Positions 1-9,267 of a stretch of 52,922 bases of DNA are shown piece by piece. Position 1 is the first letter of the stretch. Every line of letters starts with the position of its first letter. The notes below the pieces were generated by a model, which was given only the letters and a program-made list of their open reading frames with translations, was not told where the DNA came from and did no database searches. The DNA lies in assembly GCA_018303625.1 (NCBI GenBank), contig JAGVXV010000013.1, forward strand, positions 1 through 52,922, written 5' to 3'. A program made the translations under genes and the position numbers. Source of the stretch: Candidatus Woesearchaeota archaeon. GTDB lineage: Archaea; Nanobdellota; Nanobdellia; Woesearchaeales; GW2011-AR4.

Positions 1-539
1 ATAAAATCAGCGTTATTGCTGGCCTCGACAATTACGCAGCTTTCATTTGAGTAGATTTTTGTTGAATTTCCTTTTTTAAAATAAATTACTGGAATGAACT
101 GCGTTGCATCTTCACACCTTATTACGGACAAATTAAACTTGTTCCCTGCTGTGAAGCCTTCCCTGACAAAAACATTGAAGTTTGCCAGAGTGGCTTTCAT
201 CTGGAATTGCGCCAAAGCAATGCCCTGTATAAAAGTGTCATTGGCATCGGCAGTCACGTCAATCTCAAACCTGTTCTTCAACATATTAGTTATTTCGGGC
301 TTTGCGCCAATAAGCTCGGCATCTGCGGGGGAATAGGTGAAGATTGCTTCCCTGCCATTTACATTGGCAGTCCATAGGTTCCCTTTTCTCACGAACTTGT
401 AATTGTTATACTTTAGCTTTGTCGCGCTGTCCCCGCTGCTGAACCCGAAAAATATGACCCCAAAAACGCTGCTTATCATTATAAAGGCCATGAAAAAAAC
501 CATCAGCTTTCTCTTCCTGTCAGCTTTAGCATCTTCCAT
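1..539 (-). CDS. Hypothetical membrane-anchored protein (MEDAKADRKRKLMVFFMAFIMISSVFGVIFFGF...), truncated at the window edge
   Basis: Open frame on the minus strand from ATG (complement of 537-539) to position 1; N-terminal TM segment; not in the ORF track because it lacks a stop in the window. Confidence 0.75.
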   Translation of the reverse strand, partial: MEDAKADRKRKLMVFFMAFIMISSVFGVIFFGFSSGDSATKLKYNNYKFVRKGNLWTANVNGREAIFTYSPADAELIGAKPEITNMLKNRFEIDVTADANDTFIQGIALAQFQMKATLANFNVFVREGFTAGNKFNLSVIRCEDATQFIPVIYFKKGNSTKIYSNESCVIVEASNNADF

Positions 540-600
540 GAAAAAACGGCAATTTTATTTTGTATTTAAAGCTTTCCACAAAAAGAAAAAATTTAAATAT

Positions 601-650
601 TAGTATCGCTTCCGATATATCGAAGTCAATATATCGAATCAAATATATCG
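601..650. promoter_or_regulatory. Iterated ATATATCG operator-like array upstream of the PadR gene
   Basis: ATATATCG at 615-622, 629-636, 643-650 plus degenerate TAGTATCG at 601-608, all spaced exactly 14 bp; the first exact copy is within the palindrome CGATATATCG. Confidence 0.6.
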
Positions 651-661
651 GTGCCGATAAA

Positions 662-1168
662 ATGAGCGGTCAGCTTAAGCTTGTGTTGCTGAAAAGCCTG
701 GAGAATGACGCCCTTTCAGGCTACTCCATAATAAAGAGCATAGAGCAGAATACAGAATGCTGGAAGCCAAGCACCGGCTCTATTTACCCCCTTCTTAATA
801 ATCTGCTGGAAGACGGCCTTGTAGAGGTCAAAAAGGAAGGCAGAAAAAAGCTTTATTCCCTGACAGAAGGAGGAAAGAATGAATTAAAGCAGCTTATTGA
901 AAGAAAAAATGAGATTTTTAACAGGCTGATAGATGACTGGAAGGTTTATGCTTCCCTTAGCTCAAAAAAAGATGATGCAAAATTCATGCTTGAGATATTT
1001 GAAACCATGAAAAAAGGCGAGATCCCGTTTAAGGAGATAAACCCTGAGCTGAAAGAATTTAGGTCTGCTGTCTTCAGGCTTTTTGCCGAAAAGAAGCTTC
1101 CGGGCAATAAAAACAGGATTAAAAAAATAATAAAAGAAGCAGTGAAAAAACTTGAGGATGTAAAATGA
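662..1168 (+). CDS. PadR-family transcriptional regulator
   Basis: LKSLENDALSGYSIIKSIEQ...PSTGSIYPLLNNLLEDGLVEVKKEGRKKLYSLTEGGK is the PadR winged-helix pattern; start taken at MSGQ within ORF 560..1168. Confidence 0.85.
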   Translation: MSGQLKLVLLKSLENDALSGYSIIKSIEQNTECWKPSTGSIYPLLNNLLEDGLVEVKKEGRKKLYSLTEGGKNELKQLIERKNEIFNRLIDDWKVYASLSSKKDDAKFMLEIFETMKKGEIPFKEINPELKEFRSAVFRLFAEKKLPGNKNRIKKIIKEAVKKLEDVK

Positions 1169-1866
1169 AGGAAACAGTAATCCATCTTGACAATGTCTGG
1201 AAAACATACAAAATGGGTGAATTTGAGGTTAATGCGCTGAGGGGCCTGAATCTTGAAGTGAAAAAAGGCGAATTGCTTGCAATAATGGGGCCTTCAGGCT
1301 CCGGGAAATCCACGGCTGTCAATATGGTAGGGGCATTGGACATGCCAACCAGGGGAAAAATACTTCTTGAAGGGCATGACATTTCAAAGCTTTCAGAATC
1401 AGACTTAGCCCAGATAAGGGGAAAAAAGATTGGTTTCATATTCCAGCAGTTCAACCTTATAAATACGTTAACCGCGCTTGAAAATATCGCATTGCCCATG
1501 GTCTTCCAGAATATCGTGAAAGAGGAAAGGCTGCAGAGGGCAAAATACCTTTTGGAGATGGTTGGCTTAAGCGACAGGATGCACCACAAGCCGACAGAGC
1601 TTTCAGGCGGCCAGCAGCAGAGAGTTGCGATTGCAAGGGCATTGTCAAACAACCCCGAGGTTGTTTTGGCTGACGAGCCTACCGGAAATCTTGACTCAAA
1701 AACCGGAGAGACTGTAATAAGCTTTCTCCAGAATCTTAACAGGAAGGAAGGCAAAACAATTATCCTGGTCACTCATGACGCAAATGTGGCGCACCACGCT
1801 GACAGGATTGAATTCCTGAAAGACGGTGCGATTGTTAAGTCAAAGAAAAACATGAAAGGTGGTTAA
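1165..1866 (+). CDS. ABC transporter ATP-binding protein, LolD/MacB type
   Basis: Walker A GPSGSGKST, signature LSGGQQQRVAIARAL, Walker B VVLADEPTGNLD. Confidence 0.93.
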   Translation: MKETVIHLDNVWKTYKMGEFEVNALRGLNLEVKKGELLAIMGPSGSGKSTAVNMVGALDMPTRGKILLEGHDISKLSESDLAQIRGKKIGFIFQQFNLINTLTALENIALPMVFQNIVKEERLQRAKYLLEMVGLSDRMHHKPTELSGGQQQRVAIARALSNNPEVVLADEPTGNLDSKTGETVISFLQNLNRKEGKTIILVTHDANVAHHADRIEFLKDGAIVKSKKNMKGG

Positions 1867-1868
1867 AA

Positions 1869-3122
1869 ATGAAAATTAAGCCGGTAAAAAAAACATGGGT
1901 TATACTTTTTGGTGTAATGATTTTATCTGCTTTTTATGCAGCTGCAGCGCAAAGCACCAACAGGCCCTCAAATGACTATGACATTGTTGTTACTTTGATA
2001 AATCAGGAGCCTGATCCGGCAGAGCCCGGAAAATATGCCGATGCCAGACTCAAAGTTGACAATAACGGGACTGAAGAGGCAAGAAATGTTGAAGTTGAAA
2101 TCCTGCCCCAGTACCCGTTTTCACTGTATTCGGGCGATGCAACAAGAAGCATAGGCACACTGCAAAGCAAGCAAAAAGGGGATGTAGGGGTCATAGTGAA
2201 ATACAGGCTCAAAGTAGACCAAAATGCAGTTGAAGGGGAAAATGAGATAAAGGTAAGATACCGGATAGACAAAGGAGTCTGGATTGAGCCTAAGGAATTT
2301 TTTATCAGCGTCCAGACGCATGACGCAATCCTTTCTGTTGATTCTGTTTCAATTGATAAAAATGCCCTGAAGCCCGGCTCAAGCGGCAATGTCAGGATAA
2401 TGCTTTCGAACAAGGCGGATTCCATTTTAAAGGATATAAAAGTAAGGCTGGATTTGGGGAATTTGCCTTTTGTGCCTTTAGGCTCTACAAATGAAAAAAG
2501 CATTTACCAGATTGGCGCAGAAGGCAGCCATGAATTTGATTTTGAGCTTTTGGCAAACCCGGAAGCTGAATCAGGCGTTTACCAGGTCCCGTTAAAAATC
2601 TCCTATTCGGATGAGCTGGGAAAAGGATATCTCAAAAACAGCACAATAGGCCTTATCATCGGCGCAAAGCCCGACTTAAGCGTTACCCTTGATGAGACTG
2701 ATATTTTCGAGGCCGGGAAAGCTGGAGAGGTGGTGGTTAAAGTCGTGAACAAGGGAGTCACTGGTATAAAGTTCGTCAATGTGAAATTAAAGAAAAGCAG
2801 CTTGTATAGAATTCTGTCCAACGATGAAGTTTATGTAGGCAACATTGATTCTGACGACTTTGAAACAGCTGATTTCAAGATTTTTGTTGAAAAAAACAAA
2901 AACAAGTCAATAGCAATCCCGGTAAGCCTGGAATATAAAGACGCAAACAACAATGACTTTGAGAAAGAAATAGAGCTTCAGCTTAATTTGTACTCGGCGT
3001 CAGAGGCAAAGGAGCTCGGCCTGAAGGAAGGCAATGGTTTTGCGGGGATAATTATAGTGATAATAATTGTGGGCGGAGGGCTTTACTTCTATAGGAGATA
3101 CAGAAAAAAGAAAAAGAAGTAG
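1869..3122 (+). CDS. CARDB/S-layer-like extracellular protein with signal peptide and C-terminal TM, ABC-transporter associated
   Basis: Signal peptide, repeated beta-rich NTGTxxAxNVxV-like segments, C-terminal TM followed by RRYRKKKKK. Confidence 0.7.
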   Translation: MKIKPVKKTWVILFGVMILSAFYAAAAQSTNRPSNDYDIVVTLINQEPDPAEPGKYADARLKVDNNGTEEARNVEVEILPQYPFSLYSGDATRSIGTLQSKQKGDVGVIVKYRLKVDQNAVEGENEIKVRYRIDKGVWIEPKEFFISVQTHDAILSVDSVSIDKNALKPGSSGNVRIMLSNKADSILKDIKVRLDLGNLPFVPLGSTNEKSIYQIGAEGSHEFDFELLANPEAESGVYQVPLKISYSDELGKGYLKNSTIGLIIGAKPDLSVTLDETDIFEAGKAGEVVVKVVNKGVTGIKFVNVKLKKSSLYRILSNDEVYVGNIDSDDFETADFKIFVEKNKNKSIAIPVSLEYKDANNNDFEKEIELQLNLYSASEAKELGLKEGNGFAGIIIVIIIVGGGLYFYRRYRKKKKK

Positions 3123-3125
3123 AAG

Positions 3126-4352
3126 ATGGCCATTTTAGATTTTTTTTCTTACTCCATTGAAAACCTGAGGCACAGGAAATTAAGAAGCTGGCTTACTATG
3201 ATTGGCATATTCATAGGCATAGCTGCAGTTGTTGCTTTAATAGGGCTAGGAGAAGGATTAAGGGGCGCAATAACAGGGCAGTTTGGCTTTCTCGGGCCTG
3301 ACGTGCTTGCAGTGCAGGCTTCAGGATTGAATTTTGCAGGGCCCCCCGGCCAGGCAGTTGTCAATCCCCTGACGAAAGACCTGACTGAAAAGATAAAAAG
3401 TATTCCCGGAGTTGATATTGCAGTAAACCGCTACATAGAAACCGGGGCCTTTGAGTTCAATGACATACAGGACATAGTTTTTGCCTGGAATGTGCCTGAA
3501 AACAAAGAGCGCAGCAAGTTCGAGAAAATGCTGAACCTTAAAGTAAGCCAGGGAAGGCTGCTGAAAGATGGTGACAAGTTTAAAGTTGTCTTAGGCAACA
3601 GCTTCACTGATGAAGACAGGTTTGGAAAGCCCATACAGGTTGGAAACAACATAATATTTGAGGGCAAGCAATTTGAGGTTGTCGGCATACTTGAAAAGAA
3701 AGGCAGCTTTATCTTTGATACAGCGGTAATAATGAACGAGGATGTGCTTATAAGCGAGTTTAAGGATGATGATTCTGTGAATGCAATCGCAATAAAGGTG
3801 AATGACCTTAAATCTATAGGAAATGTAAAAAGGAATGTGGAAGAGCTTCTAAGGAAGGAAAGGGGCGTAAAAGAAGGCGAAGAAGACTTTACAGTGCAAA
3901 GCCCTGAAAGCGCCCTGGAGAGCCTTGATGATGTATTGTTTGGAGTGCAGCTTTTTATCTCAATAATAGCATTTATCTCCCTAGTTGTCGGAGGCATTGG
4001 AATAACAAACACGATGTACACTGCAGTCCTGGAAAGGACAAAGGAGATAGGCATCATGAAATCAATTGGCGCGAGAAACAGCTCTATTTTCACTTTGTTT
4101 TTCATGGAGTCCGGATTTTTGGGTTTTGTAGGCGGGCTTATAGGAGTTGCCATAGGCGTTGCGCTTGCAAACCTGTTTGCGTTTGCCGGCAGGCAGGCGC
4201 TTGGCTCTGATCTCATCAAGGCGGATGTAAGCCTTGCATTGGTATTTGGCTCCTTGCTCTTTTCGGTCATAGTCGGCCTTATTGCAGGAACAGTCCCCGC
4301 ATACCATGCTTCGAAGAAAAACCCTGTCGATGCTTTGAGGTTTGCAAAATGA
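3126..4352 (+). CDS. ABC transporter permease, MacB/FtsX family
   Basis: LRHRKLRSWLTMIGIFIGIAAVVALIGLGEG and TNTMYTAVLERTKEIGIMKSIGA motifs. Confidence 0.9.
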   Translation: MAILDFFSYSIENLRHRKLRSWLTMIGIFIGIAAVVALIGLGEGLRGAITGQFGFLGPDVLAVQASGLNFAGPPGQAVVNPLTKDLTEKIKSIPGVDIAVNRYIETGAFEFNDIQDIVFAWNVPENKERSKFEKMLNLKVSQGRLLKDGDKFKVVLGNSFTDEDRFGKPIQVGNNIIFEGKQFEVVGILEKKGSFIFDTAVIMNEDVLISEFKDDDSVNAIAIKVNDLKSIGNVKRNVEELLRKERGVKEGEEDFTVQSPESALESLDDVLFGVQLFISIIAFISLVVGGIGITNTMYTAVLERTKEIGIMKSIGARNSSIFTLFFMESGFLGFVGGLIGVAIGVALANLFAFAGRQALGSDLIKADVSLALVFGSLLFSVIVGLIAGTVPAYHASKKNPVDALRFAK

Positions 4353-5560
4353 ATTTAGAGCTTATAAAATATGCATTGCTCAACGTAAGGAAGAGAAAGC
4401 TCAGGAGCGGCCTTACAGTGCTTTCAATACTCATTGGAGTAACCGCGATATACGCGCTTGTCAGCTTCGGCGTTGGCCTGCAGAATTATGTGGATGTTAT
4501 TGCAGAGCAGGCAGGAGTTGACAAGATTTTCCTTCAGGCAAGGGGCATAGGCGCTCCAGGCACTGATCCAAATTTTTTCATAAGCAAAGATGATGTTGAA
4601 TTTGTCGAGAAAATCAACGGCGTGCAGGAAATTTCAGGGCTGTATATGAAAACTTCCGAGGTAAAAAAAGACCGCCAGATAAAATTTGTTTTTGGAACCG
4701 GAATTGACCCTGATAAATGGGAATTTATAGAGGAGTCATTCACTGCCGGAGTCGAGAAAGGAAGGGCATTGAAAAAAGGCGACATTGACAAGGCAGTATT
4801 GGGCTATAATTATCAATTGGAAAATAAGATATTCAGGAAGCCCGTAAGCCTCGGCGAAAAGCTTGAGATAAACGGCAGGAAATTTGAGGTTGTTGGATTT
4901 TTTGAGGAAATAGGCAATCCCCAGGATGACTCCAACATTTATTTCACTTACGGCGCAATAGAGGACATGTTCCCTGAAGTGAAGGACAAGTTTGGCTGGG
5001 CAATGGTAAAAGCAAACAGGAACACCGAGCCGAGAGCGCTTGCAGAGAGCATCCAGGAAAAGTTAAGGAAGCACAAGGGGCAGGAGGAAGGCAAGGAAGA
5101 CTTCTTCGTGCAGACCTTTGAAGACGCTTTGCAGACATTTACAAATATAATCACTGTATTAAATGGCGTTTTGGTTTTAATTGCGCTTATATCCGTTATT
5201 GTTGCCGCCGTTAACACCACAAACACGATGTACACTGCAGTCTTGGAAAGGACAAAGGAAATTGGTGTAATGAAAGCTGTCGGCGCAAGGAACAGCAGCA
5301 TACTCCATATTTATGTGGTAGAATCAGGCATTGTAGGCTTGATCGGTGGAATAATGGGCGTTCTGCTCGGATTCGCTATTTCGAGCATTGGAGGTGCAAT
5401 AGCTGTGCAGGCAGGCTTCTCTTTCCTTAAGCCCGCATTCCCGATATGGCTTACTTCGGGCTCTATTTTGTTTGCATTCACAGTAGGTGCAATATCCGGA
5501 GTTTTGCCCGCAATAAGGGCGTCAAAACTAAGGCCTGTAGATGCATTGCGATATGAATAA
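4349..5560 (+). CDS. ABC transporter permease, MacB/FtsX family (paralog of preceding gene)
   Basis: RKRKLRSGLTVLSILIGVTAIYALVSFGVG; TNTMYTAVLERTKEIGVMKAVGARNSSI; ATGA overlap with upstream gene. Confidence 0.9.
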   Translation: MNLELIKYALLNVRKRKLRSGLTVLSILIGVTAIYALVSFGVGLQNYVDVIAEQAGVDKIFLQARGIGAPGTDPNFFISKDDVEFVEKINGVQEISGLYMKTSEVKKDRQIKFVFGTGIDPDKWEFIEESFTAGVEKGRALKKGDIDKAVLGYNYQLENKIFRKPVSLGEKLEINGRKFEVVGFFEEIGNPQDDSNIYFTYGAIEDMFPEVKDKFGWAMVKANRNTEPRALAESIQEKLRKHKGQEEGKEDFFVQTFEDALQTFTNIITVLNGVLVLIALISVIVAAVNTTNTMYTAVLERTKEIGVMKAVGARNSSILHIYVVESGIVGLIGGIMGVLLGFAISSIGGAIAVQAGFSFLKPAFPIWLTSGSILFAFTVGAISGVLPAIRASKLRPVDALRYE

Positions 5561-5633
5561 ACTTTGCAAAATAATCAAATGATCAAATAAGTTTTTAATA
5601 TGGCTGCTATAACCAATTATTTCTGGTGAAAAA

Positions 5634-6620
5634 ATGGGGATAATACAATTAAAAAGCCTTACAAAAAAATTCAACAGTCTTGCTGCCGTGGACGGCATAA
5701 GCTTCAGCGTGGAAGAAGGCGAAATATTCGGCTTTTTGGGGCCTAACGGGGCGGGAAAAACAACAACAATTTCCATGCTTTCAACAATCCTGAAGCCAAC
5801 ATCCGGGACAGCATTAATCAACGGGTTTGATATGATTAAAGACAAGGCTGATGTGAGAAAATCAATAGGCATAGTTTTCCAGGATCCAAGCCTGGATGAG
5901 GAATTGACTGCCTATGAAAATTTGACGTTCCATGGAGTCATGTACGACTTAAAAAAAGATATGAGGGAAAGGAGGATAGCGGAGCTTTTGAATCTTGTAG
6001 GCCTTGAAAAAAGGAAAAATGATTTTGTGAGGGTTTTCTCAGGCGGAATGAAAAGGCGCCTTGAAATTGCTCGCGGCCTGATGCACCACCCGAAAATTTT
6101 ATTTCTTGACGAGCCTACTTTAGGCCTGGACCCGCAGACAAGGGCTAACATATGGGATTACATCAAAAAGCTGAATGAGAATGAAAAAATCACGATTATG
6201 CTTACAACGCATTACATGGAAGAGGCAGACAAGCTTTGCGACAAAATCGCAATTATTGACGATGGCAGGATAATGGCCCTTGACAGCCCCCAGAACCTGA
6301 AAAGCATTGTTGGCGGCGATGTTGTCTCAATTAAAAGCCCTGACACGAAAAAAATTTCCAATGCGTTTGCAAAGGAAAAATGGGTTAATAAGATAAAAAT
6401 CCATGACGGCGCCATTGATGTCAGCGTCAATAAGGCTGAGGAAATGCTGCCAAAATTGCTGAAAATAACTAATGAGATAAAATCTGAAATAATTTCCATA
6501 TCCGTACACAAGCCGACTCTTGAGGATGTATTTTTGCACTTTACCGGAAAAACAATAAGGGAGGAGGAAGCAAGCGCAAAAGATGCAATGAGGCTCAACA
6601 GGAGGCTTTGGGGAAGATGA
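5634..6620 (+). CDS. ABC transporter ATP-binding protein, DrrA/CcmA type
   Basis: GPNGAGKTTT, FSGGMKRRLEIARGL, LFLDEPTLGLDP, C-terminal DrrA-like domain. Confidence 0.92.
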   Translation: MGIIQLKSLTKKFNSLAAVDGISFSVEEGEIFGFLGPNGAGKTTTISMLSTILKPTSGTALINGFDMIKDKADVRKSIGIVFQDPSLDEELTAYENLTFHGVMYDLKKDMRERRIAELLNLVGLEKRKNDFVRVFSGGMKRRLEIARGLMHHPKILFLDEPTLGLDPQTRANIWDYIKKLNENEKITIMLTTHYMEEADKLCDKIAIIDDGRIMALDSPQNLKSIVGGDVVSIKSPDTKKISNAFAKEKWVNKIKIHDGAIDVSVNKAEEMLPKLLKITNEIKSEIISISVHKPTLEDVFLHFTGKTIREEEASAKDAMRLNRRLWGR

Positions 6621-7360
6621 GAAAAGTCTACATAATCTGGCTCAGGGAAATAAAAAAATATATCAGAAGCAAAAGCCGTGTTATAGGCACATTGGGAATG
6701 CCTTTGCTTTTCCTTTTTGTTCTGGGCTTTGGGCTCAAGTCCCGCATCAGCGTTAACAACGGCGATTATCTTGACTTTATATTCCCGGGCATTATTGCAA
6801 TGTCCGTTTTGTTTACCTCAATGTTTTCAGGTATTTCAGTAATATGGGACAAGCAGTTTGGCTTTATGAAAGAGATGCTTGTAGCGCCTATAAGCAGGAC
6901 AAAGATAATGGTGGGAAAAACACTGGGGGGAGCAACCACTGCCGTATTCCAGGGCTTTCTTATTTTCATGCTTTCCCTGCTAATGGGCATTAGAATCCAT
7001 AGCTTTAGCGGATTTATTGTTGCCTTGGCGTTTATGGCGCTTATCGGAATTTCATTCACTGCACTGGGCATTTCATTCGGCTCAAGAATGGAGGACATGC
7101 AGGCCTTTCCCTTAGTTATGAACTTTGTCATTATGCCCTTGTTTTTCCTTTCAGGAGCATTGTTTCCATTGGAAGGCGTCCCGAAAATATTAAGGATGAT
7201 TGCATTAATCAACCCTTTGACTTACGGCGTTGATGCGCTAAGGTTTGGATTGGTAGGAATTTCCCAGATCCCATTGTGGATTGACTTTATTGTTTTGGCA
7301 GGATTTTGCGTTTTAACAATTTCAGTTGGAACATACTTATTCAATAAAACCAGTGTTTGA
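6617..7360 (+). CDS. ABC-2 type transporter permease (DrrB-like)
   Basis: Six-TM ABC-2 pattern, ALINPLTYGVDALR motif; overlaps the upstream ATPase gene. Confidence 0.88.
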   Translation: MRKVYIIWLREIKKYIRSKSRVIGTLGMPLLFLFVLGFGLKSRISVNNGDYLDFIFPGIIAMSVLFTSMFSGISVIWDKQFGFMKEMLVAPISRTKIMVGKTLGGATTAVFQGFLIFMLSLLMGIRIHSFSGFIVALAFMALIGISFTALGISFGSRMEDMQAFPLVMNFVIMPLFFLSGALFPLEGVPKILRMIALINPLTYGVDALRFGLVGISQIPLWIDFIVLAGFCVLTISVGTYLFNKTSV

Positions 7361-7392
7361 GATTTATTCCCGTATACTAAAAATCATGCTTT

Positions 7393-8463
7393 ATGAAAAT
7401 GAAAAACAAGCTTCCAGCATTAATTGTTTTAATAATTATAATTCTATTTGTGGCAATTCCCGTTTTAAAAAATAATAAAAAAGCTGTTGGAATTGTAGAA
7501 ACAGGTATAGAAACTCTGGCTGAGAATCTTGATACTGTCTGGGCGATTGACTTTCTTCCAAACGGGAAAATGATTTTTACAGAAAGGCCCGGAAGGGTGA
7601 ATATTTATGATTTTGATAAGAAAGAAAAATTGGTTATTGCAGAAATACCTATAACTGAAATCGCTGAAAGCGGCTTATTGGGCATAGCTGTTGATCCGGA
7701 ATTTGAGGAAAATAATCTTATTTATTTATACTATACTTATGAAGACAGCAATGGAATTTACAACAGGGTTTCCAGATTTATTTTAAAAGATAATAAATTA
7801 ATTGATGAAAAGGTTTTGCTGGACAAAATTCCAGCTGCAAGGTTCCACGATGGAGGCAGGATTAAATTCGGCCCGGATGGACTTTTATATGTAACAATAG
7901 GTGATGCAACAAATCCGTCAACAGCTCAGGATACTAATTCCATAGCTGGTAAAATTTTAAGGATAAATAAAGATGGCTCAATTCCTAAAGGCAATCCCTT
8001 TGAAAATCTTGTATATTCTTATGGCCATAGAAACCCGCAGGGCATTGCATGGAATTCCGAAAAAAATATTTTCTATGCGGCAGAGCATGGTCCCTCAAGA
8101 ATGGATGAGGTAAATATTATACAAAAAGGCAAAAACTATGGCTGGCCTGCAACTTGCGATGAACTATCAAATTTTGAAAATCCAATAAGATGCTATACAG
8201 AATTTACTCTAGCACCGTCTGGAATTGCGTTCCACAATAGTAATTTATATGTTGCAGGATTAAGAGGCACTCAATTAAGAAAAATTACACTTGCTGAAGA
8301 TGGCAAAACAATTATTGGGGAAGAAGAGCTTTTCAGCGATTTAGGAAGAATCAGGGAAGTTGTTGCCCATGATGGTTATTTATATATTGGGACAAGCAAT
8401 TATGATGGAAGGGGAATTCCAAAGAAGGGCGATGATAAAATAACAAGGATTAAATTGGATTGA
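7393..8463 (+). CDS. PQQ-dependent sugar dehydrogenase-like (glucose/sorbosone dehydrogenase family) protein
   Basis: LDTVWAIDFLPNGKMIFTERPGRV, FHDGGRIKFGPDGLLYVTIGDA, YSYGHRNPQGIAW, AEHGPSRMDEVNII. Confidence 0.9.
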   Translation: MKMKNKLPALIVLIIIILFVAIPVLKNNKKAVGIVETGIETLAENLDTVWAIDFLPNGKMIFTERPGRVNIYDFDKKEKLVIAEIPITEIAESGLLGIAVDPEFEENNLIYLYYTYEDSNGIYNRVSRFILKDNKLIDEKVLLDKIPAARFHDGGRIKFGPDGLLYVTIGDATNPSTAQDTNSIAGKILRINKDGSIPKGNPFENLVYSYGHRNPQGIAWNSEKNIFYAAEHGPSRMDEVNIIQKGKNYGWPATCDELSNFENPIRCYTEFTLAPSGIAFHNSNLYVAGLRGTQLRKITLAEDGKTIIGEEELFSDLGRIREVVAHDGYLYIGTSNYDGRGIPKKGDDKITRIKLD

Positions 8464-8637
8464 TTATTGATTGCTAATTCTGGATAATTTCTAAATAAAT
8501 ATATTTTTACTTAAATAGTTTTATTTTTTATACTTTATAGAATATATATATATATATTATAAATTTTATATAAAATTTTAATCTATATTCTATTGAATAT
8601 AAAAATATTTATATTAGTTTAATTTTTCCAATAAAAT

Positions 8638-9267
8638 TTGGGGGTGAATAATATTGTAACCAATGTTATTTCCAGATCTAAGACACTTATAATTCTGTTA
8701 GCCTTAATCTTACTATCAGCAATAGGCATTATTTCCGCACTAGTTATTGGCAATGCAACTGTCAATGAAGTCCAAGATTGCGCTACTGAATTTTATGATG
8801 CAATTGAAGATGTATTTGGCTACGTCGCTAGAGAAAGAGATATTTACGATAATTGTGTATATTACCAAAACGATACAAAATGCAGCGATGAGCCTTTTAA
8901 CACCAGCTGCGGGGTAGCTACAACAGAAATAGGATTTAAATGCTCAGTGGGAAAGGAATCCTATCAAAGCTATGAAAAAGTAAGTGAACAGACTGTTCAA
9001 AAAAGCAGAAATGTATGTGTGAACAAAGGTTATACAGTAAGTATATCTGGTTCTACAAAGAAAATAGATTTCGACAAAGCAGGATATTATTGCAGTTTAG
9101 AGGGCAATATAATAACCTGCGATTCTGTTTATGACGGCAATGGAGATGGCAAATGCAAAAGCGGTGAAACATGCATTAAATTTGAGATCGCAAATGATGG
9201 AATTGGAAAAATACACAAACGTATAGATTCTGTTTCCTTAAAAGACATTGAGGTAGAAGATGCTTAA
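8638..9267 (+). CDS. Membrane-anchored Cys-rich secreted protein, pilin-like N-terminus (start codon uncertain)
   Basis: Hydrophobic N-terminal helix LIILLALILLSAIGIISALVIG, multiple extracellular Cys; coupled to the next gene. Confidence 0.65.
   Translation: MGVNNIVTNVISRSKTLIILLALILLSAIGIISALVIGNATVNEVQDCATEFYDAIEDVFGYVARERDIYDNCVYYQNDTKCSDEPFNTSCGVATTEIGFKCSVGKESYQSYEKVSEQTVQKSRNVCVNKGYTVSISGSTKKIDFDKAGYYCSLEGNIITCDSVYDGNGDGKCKSGETCIKFEIANDGIGKIHKRIDSVSLKDIEVEDA

Noticed and set aside
1119-1772. 217-aa minus-strand ORF
   Set aside because: Antisense to the ABC ATPase with intact Walker motifs; shadow frame.
3431-4270. 279-aa minus-strand ORF
   Set aside because: Antisense to a well-supported FtsX-type permease; Ser/Thr/Phe-rich shadow-frame composition.
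8530-8625. AT dinucleotide run as a special repeat
   Set aside because: Short (atatatatatatat) in a very AT-rich promoter region; nothing beyond low complexity.
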